From the NCBI RefSeq assembly GCF_018139985.1, contig NZ_JAGSOU010000010.1, positions 62,001-126,000 of the forward strand: a DNA stretch of 64,000 bases, read 5' to 3'. A program made the translations under genes and the position numbers. Each line of letters starts with the position of its first letter. The first letter of the stretch is position 1. Positions 7,732-16,829 of this stretch are shown piece by piece. The notes beneath the pieces were generated by a model. That model was not told the DNA's origin. It made no database searches and was given only the letters and a program-made list of their open reading frames with translations. The DNA is from Actibacterium sp. MT2.3-13A. Its GTDB lineage: Bacteria; Pseudomonadota; Alphaproteobacteria; Rhodobacterales; Rhodobacteraceae.

Positions 7732-8515
7732 GGCCGGTCTCCGTCAGGAAGGTGGTCAGCGCCGCGGCGAAGTCCCGCGGCCTGTCCACGCAGGGCAGGT
7801 GGCCCGCGCCGCGGATCAGGCAAAAGCGCGAGCCAGGGATTAGCCCGGCGGTTTCGCGCACCATGTCGGGCGGCGTCGAGCCGTCCTCGCTGCCCGCGAT
7901 TGCCAGCGTCGGCAGGCGCAGCCGGGCGGTGCTTTCGTAAAGGTCGGTCTCGGCGATGGCGGCGCAACAGCCCAGATAGCCCTCGACCGGGGTGGACAGC
8001 AGCCGCGCCCGCGTCGCGGCAAAGGCCGGGTCGTCGTGGAAGCGCCTCGGGAACCAGCGCGCCAGCGTCGCCGCGCCGAGCGCCGCCATGCCGCCCGCCC
8101 GCAGCTGTTCCATACGGTCGCGCCAGATCTGCGAGGTGCCGATCTTGGTCGCGGTGTTCGACAGCACCAGCGCGCGCACCTGATCGAGACGTTCGGCCGC
8201 CAGCCCCTGTGCGATCATCCCGCCGAGAGAGACGCCCACCACCATCGCCTCGCGCACCTTCAGCCGGTCGAGCAAGGCGGCGACATCGCCCACCAGGTCG
8301 CCCATGTAATACTCGCCCGCCGGGCAGGGCGACCGCCCGTGCCCGCGCAGATCGACCCGGATCACCCGCAGGCCGGGCGGCAGCAGCGGCAGCACCGCGT
8401 CCCACAGGTGCAGATCGGTGCCGAGCGCATGCAGGAACAGCAGCGGCGCCCCCCCGGGATCGCCCTCGTCGAGGTAATGCAGCACGATGCCGCCGATGTC
8501 GCCGGGCATCCGCAT
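7724..8515 (-). CDS. Alpha/beta hydrolase, 3-oxoadipate enol-lactonase-like
   Basis: A 263-residue alpha/beta hydrolase. It has LLFLHALGTDLHLWD for the oxyanion region, the DLRGHGRS strand, the nucleophile elbow GVSLGGMIAQGLA near residue 97, an acid loop GSEDGSTPPD and a terminal GAGHLPCVDRP with the catalytic His. These features are closest to PcaD-type enol-lactonases, but no other beta-ketoadipate genes are nearby, so the reaction is left open. It lies 3 bases after the EEP gene and overlaps the next hydrolase by 8. Confidence 0.85.
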   Translation of the reverse strand: MRMPGDIGGIVLHYLDEGDPGGAPLLFLHALGTDLHLWDAVLPLLPPGLRVIRVDLRGHGRSPCPAGEYYMGDLVGDVAALLDRLKVREAMVVGVSLGGMIAQGLAAERLDQVRALVLSNTATKIGTSQIWRDRMEQLRAGGMAALGAATLARWFPRRFHDDPAFAATRARLLSTPVEGYLGCCAAIAETDLYESTARLRLPTLAIAGSEDGSTPPDMVRETAGLIPGSRFCLIRGAGHLPCVDRPRDFAAALTTFLTETGHV

Positions 8516-8518
8516 GGC

Positions 8519-9709
8519 TCAGTCCCGCATCCGGATATGCGCCATCACCTGTCCGTGGTCCGAGGCCAGCTTGTTGTAGGGCGCCTCGGGGTGGGCGCCG
8601 TCGGTCAGGTGGTCGTTGAAGGCGCTGAAATATTCCATGTCCCCGATCCGCTTGTCGTAATCGGGGTGGAAATGCCGCGACAGCAGGATCTGGTCGAAGC
8701 TCTCGTAAGCCCCGCCATAGGCGGTGGTGTAGACCATGTCGCGCAGGCTCTTGCGGACGAAGAGTTGCTCGGCCGAATGCAGGCGCACGCGCTCGACGCT
8801 GTCGCGGATCTGCGCGGCCTCCTCCGCGGTGTAGCGGTCGTCGGGGGCGGTGGCGTTGTGGCGCTCCATCCAGGCGTAGTTGATGAAGGGCGCCTCGCCG
8901 GTGACGATCTCGGTCGAGACGGCGTTCTCGCCGTCGTTGATGTCGCCCAGAACGATGACGGGGCGGCCCTTGTCCAGTTCCTCGAGCACCAGCTTGCGCA
9001 GCACCCAGGCCTCTGCCATGCGCCGCAGCGCCGCGCGCAGGGCGCCCAGCATCCGGCCGGCGGAATCGTAGCGCAGCAGGTCGATCTCGCGCGCGAACGG
9101 CTCCCCCTCGGGGCGGATGAACTCGCCCATCTTCGATTTCAGGTGGCAGTTGAACACGGTGATCAGCCGCTTGCCCGCCGGCACCCGCACCTTGAGGATG
9201 GGGCGCGACAGGCGGGTGAGGGTGAAATGCCCCGCGTCGCCGCCGCCGAATTCGGCGAAGGGGATCCGCAGCGGCGCGTCCAGCACCTGCACCACTTCGG
9301 GGTCCTCGGCAAAGCCCCGGCGCGACAGGATGGCGAGGCCGGGGCGGCGCTGCCCCGGCGGCCCGTCGGCGATGTTGGGGGCGAAGGCGAGATCGGCCTC
9401 GGAATAGGGCTCATAGGCGAGTTTGCGGAAGATCACCTTGCGGCGGTAGGGCTTGCCCCTGCCGGGCTGGGTGGCGGAGTTCGACGCCAGGCCGCGCGCG
9501 TCGGCCTCCTTGATCACCTCCAAGAGCGGCTTTTCCTCGAACACCTCCTGAAAGCCCACGATATCGGCGTCCATCGTCACCAGCTGGTCGGCCAGCCAGT
9601 CCTGCTTCCAGGCGTATTCCTCGGGGGTGTATTGCTCAAAGCGGTAGAATTCCTGATCCGGGCCGATCAGGTTCTTGGCGTTGAAGGTGGCGATGGTGAA
9701 GGCCGTCAT
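8519..9709 (-). CDS. Endonuclease/exonuclease/phosphatase (EEP) family protein
   Basis: A 396-residue cytosolic protein with EEP-superfamily motifs in order: ATFNAKNL at the N-terminus, the metal-binding Glu in IVGFQEVFEE, NCHLKSK, the VLGDINDGEN segment (catalytic Asp/Asn pair) and the terminal SDHGQVMAHI (Asp-His). These fit a Mg-dependent phosphodiesterase or nuclease. There is no signal peptide. It overlaps the upstream dehydratase-like gene by 4 bases. Family members act on DNA, RNA, lipids or inositol phosphates, so the substrate is not assignable. Confidence 0.85.
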   Translation of the reverse strand: MTAFTIATFNAKNLIGPDQEFYRFEQYTPEEYAWKQDWLADQLVTMDADIVGFQEVFEEKPLLEVIKEADARGLASNSATQPGRGKPYRRKVIFRKLAYEPYSEADLAFAPNIADGPPGQRRPGLAILSRRGFAEDPEVVQVLDAPLRIPFAEFGGGDAGHFTLTRLSRPILKVRVPAGKRLITVFNCHLKSKMGEFIRPEGEPFAREIDLLRYDSAGRMLGALRAALRRMAEAWVLRKLVLEELDKGRPVIVLGDINDGENAVSTEIVTGEAPFINYAWMERHNATAPDDRYTAEEAAQIRDSVERVRLHSAEQLFVRKSLRDMVYTTAYGGAYESFDQILLSRHFHPDYDKRIGDMEYFSAFNDHLTDGAHPEAPYNKLASDHGQVMAHIRMRD

Positions 9710-10701
9710 GCCGTCTCCCCGAACCGTTCCAGCGCGGCGCGGTAGACGCCGGCATCGACATTGCCGCCCGAGGCGATAACCACCACCGCGTCGCCGCTGA
9801 CCGCCTCGGGGCGGAACAGCGCCGCGGCCAGCGCCACCGCGCCGCCCGGCTCCAGCACGATCTTGAGCCGGTTGAAGGCCGCCGCCATGGCGCGCTGCGC
9901 CTCCTCGTCGGTGACGACGAGGCCGGGGCCGCAGAGGCGCGACATGATCGGAAAAGTGATATTTCCGGGTTGCGGCGTCAGGATTGCATCGCAGAGGGAG
10001 CCCGATGTCCGTTCGTTTCGTGCTATCCGTCCCTGGGCCAGCGACCGCGCGGTGTCGTCGAAACCCTCCGGCTCGACGGTGCGCGGGCGCAGCCCCGGGG
10101 CGCGTGCCTCCAGCGCCAGCGCTATGCCCGAGGTCAGCCCGCCGCCGCCGCAGCAGATCAGCACGTCGCCCCCGGTCACGCCTTCCGCGGCGGCCTGTTC
10201 GGCGATCTCCAGCCCGATCGTGCCCTGGCCGGCGATCACCAGCGGCTCGTCATAGGGCTTGATCAGGGTCAGGCCGCGCTCTTGCGCCAGTTTTGTGCCG
10301 ATCGCCTCGCGGTCCTCGCCGGCCACGCGATCGTAAAGCACCACCTCGGCGCCCATGGCGCGGGTGTTGGCGATCTTCAGCTTGGGTGCGTCGGCGGGCA
10401 TGACGATGACGGCGGGGATGCCGTGGCGCTGGGCGGCGCGGGCCACGCCCTGCGCGTGGTTGCCGGTGGAAAAGGCGATCACGCCGCGCGCGCGACGATC
10501 CTCGGGCAGGGCCGAGACCGCCGACCACGCGCCGCGAAACTTGAACGAGCCGGTGTGCTGCAGGCATTCGGGCTTCACCAGGACCCGCCGCCCGGCGATC
10601 TCGTCGAGGAAGGGCGAGGACAGCAGCGGCGTGCGACGCGCGTTCCCCGCAAGCCGTTCGGCGGCGGCCTCGATCATCTCGATATTCACGGCTTCGGTCA
10701 T
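9706..10701 (-). CDS. PLP-dependent threonine/serine dehydratase-like enzyme
   Basis: A 331-residue fold-type II PLP enzyme. The Schiff-base lysine is in GSFKFRGAW (about residue 54), the phosphate-binding loop is CCGGGGLTSG near residue 183, and FSTGNHAQGVA is the family Asn loop. It is the length of catabolic threonine dehydratase or serine racemase and has no ACT regulatory domain. It could deaminate Ser/Thr or a beta-hydroxy amino acid. I start it at the ATG at 10701, which overlaps the upstream hydrolase stop by 4 bases. Confidence 0.87.
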   Translation of the reverse strand: MTEAVNIEMIEAAAERLAGNARRTPLLSSPFLDEIAGRRVLVKPECLQHTGSFKFRGAWSAVSALPEDRRARGVIAFSTGNHAQGVARAAQRHGIPAVIVMPADAPKLKIANTRAMGAEVVLYDRVAGEDREAIGTKLAQERGLTLIKPYDEPLVIAGQGTIGLEIAEQAAAEGVTGGDVLICCGGGGLTSGIALALEARAPGLRPRTVEPEGFDDTARSLAQGRIARNERTSGSLCDAILTPQPGNITFPIMSRLCGPGLVVTDEEAQRAMAAAFNRLKIVLEPGGAVALAAALFRPEAVSGDAVVVIASGGNVDAGVYRAALERFGETA

Positions 10702-11519
10702 GGCAGTCTCTCCAGGAAGGCGCGGATGGCGGCGAGGCTTTCCACCTCGTCGAGGAAGGGGATATGCGCGCGGCCGGGCACCTCGGCAAAGATCATGTCG
10801 GGGCGGCGGCGGCGCATCTCGGCGGCGGTCTCGGGCGACAGCAGGTCGGAATTGGCGCCGCGGATCAGCGCCACGGGCTTGCCCGCCAGCGCGTCGAAAC
10901 ACGGCCACATGTCGGGCGCCTCGGCGTCATAGGCGGCGAGGAAGGCGTCGCGCAGCGCCGGGTCGTAGGTGATTTCCAACCCCTCGGCGGTCTGGACGTA
11001 ATGCTTCGCGGCCTCTTCGCGCCAGCGGTTGGCGGGCACGTTGGCGAAGCCCTCCATGACTTGGGGCATGGCCGCGGCGGCCTGCTCCAGCGTCCGGGCG
11101 CGCGGGTTGCGGCCGACATAGTCGGCGATGCGCTCCAGCCCCGCGCGCTCCACCACCGGGCCGACATCGTTCAGGCAGAGCCCGGTCAGCCGCTCCGGGG
11201 CCGTGGCCGCGATCAGCATCCCGATCAGCCCCCCGCGCGAGGTGCCCAGGATCGGCGCCGCCCCGATCCCGAGGTGATCGAGCAGTTCCAGCGCGTCCCG
11301 AGCCTCGCGCGGCACGGTATAGGTTTCGGCCCCCGTCCACTGGCTCGCCCCCCGGCCGCGGCTGTCGAGGCAGATCATCCGCGCCTCCTCCAGATGCGGC
11401 GCGAGATAGTCGAAATCGGCCATGGTCCGGGTCAGGCCAGACAGGCAGAGCAGCGCCGGTCCCTCGCCACGGATGCGATAGGCCAGCCGCGCGCCGTCGG
11501 AGGCGGTGAAAAACCGCAT
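10698..11519 (-). CDS. Alpha/beta hydrolase
   Basis: A 273-residue alpha/beta hydrolase. It shows CLSGLTRTMADFDYLAPHL, the CLDSRGRGAS strand, the nucleophile elbow GTSRGGLIG near residue 98, a GANSDLLSPE acid loop and GRAHIPFLDE with the catalytic His. Its start overlaps the dehalogenase stop by one base and its stop overlaps the dehydratase start by four. The sequence does not define the substrate; it could cleave an ester or C-C bond in the pathway served by this operon. Confidence 0.85.
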   Translation of the reverse strand: MRFFTASDGARLAYRIRGEGPALLCLSGLTRTMADFDYLAPHLEEARMICLDSRGRGASQWTGAETYTVPREARDALELLDHLGIGAAPILGTSRGGLIGMLIAATAPERLTGLCLNDVGPVVERAGLERIADYVGRNPRARTLEQAAAAMPQVMEGFANVPANRWREEAAKHYVQTAEGLEITYDPALRDAFLAAYDAEAPDMWPCFDALAGKPVALIRGANSDLLSPETAAEMRRRRPDMIFAEVPGRAHIPFLDEVESLAAIRAFLERLP

Positions 11520-12205
11520 CACAGCCCCTCTGCCAGCGCGGGGATGCCGGTGAGGTCGCTCAGCACATGGGCCGGCCGCCAGGGCAGCCGGTCTACAGGC
11601 TGTCCCGCGCGGTTGACCCAGGCGGTGGTGAAGCCGTAGCCCGCCGCGCAGCCCGCATCCCAGCCGTTCGACGACACGAACAGGACCTCTGCCTTGTCGC
11701 AGCCGAAGCGCGCCCTCACCAGGTCGTAGACCGACGGGTGCGGCTTGAATACGCCCACGCTTTCCACCGACAGCACGTCGTCCAGCAGATCGCCGATCCC
11801 GGCGGAGCTGACCGCGCCCTCCAGCATCTCGGGTGAGCCGTTGGACAGGATCGCGGTGTTCATCCCCGCCGCCTTCAGCCGGGTCAGCATGGCGGGCACC
11901 TCGGGATAGGCGGCCAGTTCCCAGTAAAGCGCCAGCAGCCGCGCGCGCAGCCCCGCGTCGTTCAGACCCGCGGCCTCCATCGCCCAGTCGAGCCCGTCCT
12001 GCGTGACGGTCCAGAAATCGGCATGCGCGCCCGTCACCGCCCGCATCCAGCTGTATTCCAGCTGTTTCGCCCGCCAGTCGGCGGCAAGCCTCGGCCAGGC
12101 CTCGGCCAAGGCCTCGGAGCCGGGCTCCTGCGCGGCTTGGCGCGCCGCGGCGCTGACGTCGAAAAGCGTGCCATAGGCGTCGAAAACGCAGGTTGTGATG
12201 GTCAT
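11519..12205 (-). CDS. Haloacid dehalogenase, type II (HAD-IA)
   Basis: A 228-residue HAD hydrolase. The nucleophile motif is FDAYGTLFD (residues 8-16), motif II is ILSNGSPEML near residue 115, the motif III Lys lies in VFKPHPSVYD, and SSNGWDAGCA is motif IV. The FDAYGTLFD and SNGWD signatures are characteristic of L-2-haloacid dehalogenases, which invert the C2 centre while releasing halide. Promiscuous phosphatase activity is an alternative. It is the first gene of the seven-gene minus-strand operon, and the 175 bases upstream, shared with the FKBP gene, must hold the promoter. Confidence 0.88.
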   Translation of the reverse strand: MTITTCVFDAYGTLFDVSAAARQAAQEPGSEALAEAWPRLAADWRAKQLEYSWMRAVTGAHADFWTVTQDGLDWAMEAAGLNDAGLRARLLALYWELAAYPEVPAMLTRLKAAGMNTAILSNGSPEMLEGAVSSAGIGDLLDDVLSVESVGVFKPHPSVYDLVRARFGCDKAEVLFVSSNGWDAGCAAGYGFTTAWVNRAGQPVDRLPWRPAHVLSDLTGIPALAEGL

Positions 12206-12380
12206 CCTGTCCTCCCCTTTTGGGGCAGAGTGGCACAGCCCCCGCCGCCGCGAAAGGGGTGAGATCGGCCCGGTTGTGCATCCGGCGCGGGGCCGGTAGA
12301 CTAGCCCCACGCCAAGAGCACCTGCGCCACGCGCGCGGCCTCTGCAAACCCATCCCCCGCACATGAAAGAGAGACACGCG

Positions 12381-12809
12381 ATGGCGCAAGTCAAATCGGG
12401 CGACACGGTCCGCATCCATTACACCGGCACGCTGACGGACGGCACGGTTTTCGACAGCTCCGAAGGGCGCGAGCCGCTGGAATTCACCGTCGGTTCCGGC
12501 CAGATCATTCCCGGCCTCGACAAGGCCCTGCCGGGCATGGCCGTCGGCGAGAAGAAAACCGTGGTCGCCGTCGCCGACGAGGCCTATGGCCAGCCTGACC
12601 CGAACGCGCGCCAGGCGATCCCGCGCGACCAGATCCCGGCGGACATCCCGCTTGAGGTCGGCCTGATGCTGGAGATGCGCACGCCGCAGGGCCAGTCGAT
12701 GCCTGTCACCGTGGCCGAGCTGACCGATGACAGCGTGACGCTGGACGCCAACCACCGGCTGGCCGGCCACGACCTGACCTTCGCGATAGAGCTGGTCGAG
12801 ATCGTCTGA
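12381..12809 (+). CDS. FKBP-type peptidyl-prolyl isomerase, SlyD-like
   Basis: A 142-residue cytosolic FKBP. The order of segments (VRIHYTGTLTDGTVFDSS, GSGQIIPGLDKALPGMAVGEKKTV, then an inserted flap domain, then HRLAGHDLTFAIELVEI) matches SlyD-like isomerases, where the inserted domain has chaperone activity. The His-rich metal-binding tail of enterobacterial SlyD is absent. I start it at the ATG at 12381, preceded by GAAAGAGAG, not the in-frame ATG at 12363. It folds proline-limited proteins. Confidence 0.93.
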   Translation: MAQVKSGDTVRIHYTGTLTDGTVFDSSEGREPLEFTVGSGQIIPGLDKALPGMAVGEKKTVVAVADEAYGQPDPNARQAIPRDQIPADIPLEVGLMLEMRTPQGQSMPVTVAELTDDSVTLDANHRLAGHDLTFAIELVEIV

Positions 12810-12874
12810 CCCTTCGGCATGGCCCTTTGCCGCGGCATGTGCTGAAATGCGCCGATGCCGGGGAGGGCCATGCC

Positions 12875-13474
12875 ATGCCGCCAGCGATGGAACGCCTGCT
12901 GGGCCGCATCCGCGAGTTGCAGGAGGCGGTTCAGGAGGAGATCGAGGAACGCCGCGCCGAGTTCCGCTATCGCGTCGAACGCGGGCGCGTGGTGTTCGAG
13001 GACGACATGCGGCGGCGCCACCGCGAACTGCGCGAGGGCTGGCTGAGCTTTCTCAAGCGCACGCGGCCGATGGTGGTGCTGACCGCGCCGGTGATCTATT
13101 CGCTGATCCTGCCGCTGGCTCTGCTCGACCTGTTCGTGAGCCTCTACCAAGCCATCTGTTTCCCGGTTCACGGCATCGAGAAGGTCCGGCGCGGCGACTA
13201 CATCGCCATCGACCGCCACCAGCTGGGCTATCTCAACGGGCTGCAAAAGCTGAACTGCGTCTATTGCGGTTATGCCAACGGGCTGATCGGCTATGCCCGC
13301 GAGATCGCCTCGCGCACCGAGGAATACTGGTGCCCGATCAAGCATGCCCGCCGCATCGAGGAGCCGCATGCCCGCTATGGCAGCTTTGTCGAGTTCGGCG
13401 ATGGCGAGGGGTTCCGCGAGAACCTGTCGCGCCGCCTGCGCGAACAGGCGGACCGGCGGCGGGGCGGGGGCTGA
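12875..13474 (+). CDS. Conserved membrane protein with cysteine motif
   Basis: A 199-residue protein in three parts. An N-terminal charged amphipathic, coiled-coil-like region (residues 5-60, many Glu/Arg) comes first. One or two membrane segments follow (VVLTAPVIYSLILPLALLDL and after), then a cytosolic domain containing CVYCGYANG and WCPIKHARR, which could bind a metal or iron-sulfur cofactor. I know similar proteins only as uncharacterised in Rhodobacteraceae. The start at 12875 has GGGAGGG upstream. Function unknown. Confidence 0.7.
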   Translation: MPPAMERLLGRIRELQEAVQEEIEERRAEFRYRVERGRVVFEDDMRRRHRELREGWLSFLKRTRPMVVLTAPVIYSLILPLALLDLFVSLYQAICFPVHGIEKVRRGDYIAIDRHQLGYLNGLQKLNCVYCGYANGLIGYAREIASRTEEYWCPIKHARRIEEPHARYGSFVEFGDGEGFRENLSRRLREQADRRRGGG

Positions 13475-13593
13475 GCCTCCGCATGCCAGAGGTGCCACGG
13501 CCCGGCGCGGCCTCTCGCCGGGCGGGCCCGCTTGTCCGAAGCCCCGCCCACCGCGGGCGGACGCTGCCCGCCTTGCGCCGCCGCCGTCCCCGG

Positions 13594-13630
13594 AAAAGAA
13601 GACGGCGCGCCGACTGGGTGGCGCGCCGTC
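13594..13630 (-). terminator. Rho-independent terminator after fabI
   Basis: An 11-bp perfect stem, GACGGCGCGCC/GGCGCGCCGTC (13601-13611 with 13620-13630), with an 8-base loop. On the minus strand it is followed by TTCTTTT, so it fits termination of the fabA-fabB-fabI transcript 48 bases after the fabI stop. Confidence 0.8.
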
Positions 13631-13677
13631 TGCAGCATTCCCGACAGCTGGCCTGCGGGGGCTGAGCCGCCCCGGCC

Positions 13678-14469
13678 TTACAGGTTCTCCGGCTGCGGCA
13701 TGCCTAGGACGTGGTAGCCGCCATCGACCCGGATGATCTCGCCGGTGGTGCAGTTGCCGTGGTCCGAGGCCAGGTAGACCGCGGTGCCGCCGATCGCCTC
13801 GAGCGTCGCGTTGTGGCGCAGCGGCGCGTTGGCCTCGGTCTGGCGGAAGGTCTTGCGCGCGCCACCGATGGCCGCGCCGGCCAGTGTCTTCATCGGGCCG
13901 GGCGAGATCGCGTTCACGCGGATGCCCTGCGGCCCGAGGTCGTTGGCCAGATAGCGCACCGCCGATTCCAGCGCCGCCTTGGCCACGCCCATCACGTTGT
14001 AGAAGGGCGTCACCCGGTTGGAGCCCTGGTAGGTCAGGGTGATGATCGAGCCGCCCTGCGGCATCAAGGGCACGGCCCGCTTGGCCACGTCGATCAGCGA
14101 GTAGCAGGAGATCGTCAGCGAGTTGCGGAAATTCTCGCGGGTGGTGTCGACGAAGCGGCCGGTGAGCTCGTTCTTGTCGGAATAGGCGATGGCGTGGACC
14201 ACGAAGTCGATCGTGCCCCATTCCGCCTTCAGCCGGTCGAACGCGGCGTCCAGCGAGGCGTCGTCCGTGACGTCCACATCGACCAGGATGTTCGAGCCCA
14301 GCGACTGGGCCAGCGGCAGGACGCGCTTGCCGAAAGCCTCCCCCTGGTAGCTGAAGGCCAGCTCGGCCCCCTCGGCATGCAGTGCCTTTGCAATCCCCCA
14401 TGCGATGGACCGGTCGTTGGCGACGCCCATGACCAGGCCGCGCTTCCCCTTCATGAGATCAGGCATCAT
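13678..14469 (-). CDS. fabI: Enoyl-[acyl-carrier-protein] reductase (NADH)
   Basis: A 263-residue short-chain dehydrogenase-type FabI. It has the family N-terminus GLVMGVANDRSIAWGIAKAL (NADH site), the HAIAYSDKNEL loop and the catalytic YNVMGVAK (Tyr, six residues, Lys) near residue 158, then NAISPGPMKTLA. It catalyses the last reduction of each fatty acid elongation cycle and is the classical triclosan target. It lies 3 bases downstream of fabB in the fabA-fabB-fabI operon. Confidence 0.96.
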   Translation of the reverse strand: MMPDLMKGKRGLVMGVANDRSIAWGIAKALHAEGAELAFSYQGEAFGKRVLPLAQSLGSNILVDVDVTDDASLDAAFDRLKAEWGTIDFVVHAIAYSDKNELTGRFVDTTRENFRNSLTISCYSLIDVAKRAVPLMPQGGSIITLTYQGSNRVTPFYNVMGVAKAALESAVRYLANDLGPQGIRVNAISPGPMKTLAGAAIGGARKTFRQTEANAPLRHNATLEAIGGTAVYLASDHGNCTTGEIIRVDGGYHVLGMPQPENL

Positions 14470-14472
14470 GTC

Positions 14473-15702
14473 CTATCCGTGATATTTGCTCAGAGCGATC
14501 GAGCCGTTGGTGCCGCCGAAGCCGAAGGAGTTGGACATCACCGTGTCCAGACCGGCGTTTTCGACCAGCGTCGTGGCGACCTCGCCCGGCTGGATCGCCG
14601 GGTCCAGCGTTTCGACATTGATCGAGGGGGCGATGAAATCATGTTCCAGCATCAGCAGGCTGAACACCGCCTCCAGCGCGCCGGCGGCGCCCTGGGCGTG
14701 GCCGGTCAGCGACTTGGTGGAGCTGATCGGCGGGGTGTTGCACTCGCCGAAGACCCGGCGCACGGCCAGCACCTCGCCCACGTCGCCCACTGGCGTCGAG
14801 GTGCCATGCGCGTTGATATAGCCGACCTTGCGGTCCGCGGGCAGGGTCTGCAGCGCCAGCCGCATCGCGCGCTCGCCGCCCTCGCCCGAGGGGGCCACCA
14901 TGTCGTGCCCGTCCGAGGTTGCGGCGAAGCCGGTAACCTCGGCGTAGATCCTGGCGCCGCGGGCGCGGGCGTGCTCCAGCTCCTCCAGAACGAGGATGCC
15001 GCCGCCGCCCGAGATGACGAAACCGTCGCGGTCGGCGTCGAAGGCGCGCGAGGCTTGCTGCGGCGTGTCGTTGAACTTGCTCGACATCGCGCCCATCGCG
15101 TCGAACAGGCACGACAGGGTCCAGTCCAGTTCCTCGCCGCCGCCGGCGAACATCACGTCCTGCTTGCCCATCATGATCTGCTCGGCGGCATTGCCGATGC
15201 AATGCAGCGAGGTCGAGCAGGCCGAGGTGATGGAATAGTTGATGCCCTTGATGCGGAAGGCCGTCGCCAGGTTGGCCGAGATCGTCGAGCTCATGCATTT
15301 GGGCACCGCGAAGGGGCCTATCCGCTTGGTCGCGCCGGTCTGGAGCACGGTCTGATGCGCGGCGAACATGGCGCTGGTCGAGGGCCCGCCGGAACCGGCC
15401 ACAAGCCCGGTGCGCGGGTTCACGATGTCGCTTTCCTCAAGCCCGGAATCCGCGATCGCCTGTTGCATCGCGATATGGGCATAGGCCGCGCCCGGCCCCA
15501 TGAAGCGCAGCGCGCGCTTGTCGATATGTTCGGCCGGGTCGATGTCGATCGCCCCCGCGACCCGGCTGCGGAAGCCGTGTTCGGCCATCGCCTCGTTGGC
15601 GGTGATGCCTGACCGGCCGGCCTTCAGCGCGGCGGTCACCTCCTCGGCATTGTTCCCGATGGACGAGACAATCCCCAGCCCTGTTACGACCACGCGACGC
15701 AT
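14473..15702 (-). CDS. fabB: 3-oxoacyl-[acyl-carrier-protein] synthase I
   Basis: A 409-residue ketoacyl-ACP synthase with the full Cys-His-His triad: the nucleophile in [10 protein letters not shown] (about residue 165), [11 protein letters not shown] (about residue 300) and [12 protein letters not shown] (about residue 335). Its position between fabA and fabI supports FabB rather than FabF: FabA makes the cis-3-decenoyl intermediate and FabB elongates it for unsaturated fatty acids. It starts 22 bases after fabA. Confidence 0.96.
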   Translation of the reverse strand: MRRVVVTGLGIVSSIGNNAEEVTAALKAGRSGITANEAMAEHGFRSRVAGAIDIDPAEHIDKRALRFMGPGAAYAHIAMQQAIADSGLEESDIVNPRTGLVAGSGGPSTSAMFAAHQTVLQTGATKRIGPFAVPKCMSSTISANLATAFRIKGINYSITSACSTSLHCIGNAAEQIMMGKQDVMFAGGGEELDWTLSCLFDAMGAMSSKFNDTPQQASRAFDADRDGFVISGGGGILVLEELEHARARGARIYAEVTGFAATSDGHDMVAPSGEGGERAMRLALQTLPADRKVGYINAHGTSTPVGDVGEVLAVRRVFGECNTPPISSTKSLTGHAQGAAGALEAVFSLLMLEHDFIAPSINVETLDPAIQPGEVATTLVENAGLDTVMSNSFGFGGTNGSIALSKYHG

Positions 15703-15724
15703 GGCGCACTCCTCTCGTTTTGGA

Positions 15725-16234
15725 TCAGTTCTCGGACAGAGCGACCTTCATGTCCTTGACCTGATAGATCACTTCGCCATCGGCCTCGACCCGGCCATCG
15801 GCCACGCCCATGGTCAGGCGGCGGGTCTGAATGGCCTTGGTGAAATCGACGTAATAGGTCAGCATCTTGCGGTCGGGGCGGACCATGCCGGTGAGCTTCA
15901 CCTCGCCCACGCCCAGCGCGTAGCCGCGCCCCTGCCAGCCGCGCCAGCCCAGGTTGAAGCCGGTCAGCTGCCACAGCCCGTCCAGTCCGAGGCAGCCGGG
16001 CATGATCGGGTTGCCGGGGAAATGGCATTCGAAGAACCACAGGTCGGGGTGGATGTCGAACTCGGCCACCACATGGCCCTTGCCATGCGCGCCGCCATCG
16101 GCGCTGATCTCGGTGATCCGGTCCATCATCAGCATGGGCGGCGCGGGCAGCTGCGCGTTGCCGGGGCCGAACAGCTCACCCCGCGCGCATTTCAGTAGAT
16201 CGTCCTTGTCGAAACTCGTCGGATAGTCGGCCAT
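15725..16234 (-). CDS. fabA: 3-hydroxydecanoyl-ACP dehydratase/isomerase
   Basis: A 169-residue protein with the FabA hot-dog signature [15 protein letters not shown] (catalytic His near residue 71) and [12 protein letters not shown] (catalytic Asp). It dehydrates beta-hydroxydecanoyl-ACP and isomerises the double bond, the branch point to unsaturated fatty acids. I start it at the ATG at 16234 ([14 protein letters not shown]), which matches the usual FabA N-terminus. It is the first gene of the fab operon and is divergent from irr across about 154 bases. Confidence 0.96.
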   Translation of the reverse strand: MADYPTSFDKDDLLKCARGELFGPGNAQLPAPPMLMMDRITEISADGGAHGKGHVVAEFDIHPDLWFFECHFPGNPIMPGCLGLDGLWQLTGFNLGWRGWQGRGYALGVGEVKLTGMVRPDRKMLTYYVDFTKAIQTRRLTMGVADGRVEADGEVIYQVKDMKVALSEN

Positions 16235-16388
16235 CCAGCCCCGCCCCTTCACGCTGTGCTTGTATGTCAGCCCCCCGTGTAGCACCGGGCCGGAAGGGCA
16301 TGCAATAGCGCCTCGGCCCGGCGGGGGGGGATGTCCCGGCGCGAAAATGAATTGAAACGGGCCCGAGTTGCCCTGTATATGCAGCCTT

Positions 16389-16829
16389 ATGGACAAGAAA
16401 AACGCCATCCCCACGGGCCCCGAGGCGGCCGAACGCGGCGCGGCCTGGCTGGCCGGCGCCGGTCTGCGGCCGACGCGCCAGCGCGTGGCGCTGGCGGCGC
16501 TGCTGGTCGGGGACGGGCAGGATTGCCATGTGACCGCCGAGAGTCTTTTTTCCGCGGTGAGCGCGGCCGGCGAGAAAGTGTCGCTGGCCACCGTCTACAA
16601 CACGCTGCGCGCCTTCTGCGACGCCGGGCTGATGCAGGAGGTGATGGTCGACGGCACCAAGTGCTATTTCGACACCCGCACCGACGATCACCCGCATTTC
16701 TTCTGGGAAGACGAGGGGCGGCTCAGCGATGCGCCGGTCGAGCAGCTCGAGATCACCCGCCTTCCGCAGGCCCCCGACGGCGCGAGGATCTCAAAGGTCG
16801 ACGTCGTGATCCGGCTGCGCCGCAGCTGA
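16389..16829 (+). CDS. irr: Iron response regulator Irr (Fur superfamily)
   Basis: A 146-residue Fur-family regulator. The winged-helix part includes [14 protein letters not shown] and the recognition helix [19 protein letters not shown], and the dimer domain has [18 protein letters not shown] with the His-X-His metal/heme site typical of Irr. In alphaproteobacteria Irr acts under iron limitation and is destabilised or inactivated by heme. I start it at the ATG at 16389, ahead of [16 protein letters not shown]. Divergence from fabA is a conserved alphaproteobacterial arrangement. The 3' end overlaps the convergent antiporter gene by 39 bases. Confidence 0.93.
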   Translation: MDKKNAIPTGPEAAERGAAWLAGAGLRPTRQRVALAALLVGDGQDCHVTAESLFSAVSAAGEKVSLATVYNTLRAFCDAGLMQEVMVDGTKCYFDTRTDDHPHFFWEDEGRLSDAPVEQLEITRLPQAPDGARISKVDVVIRLRRS

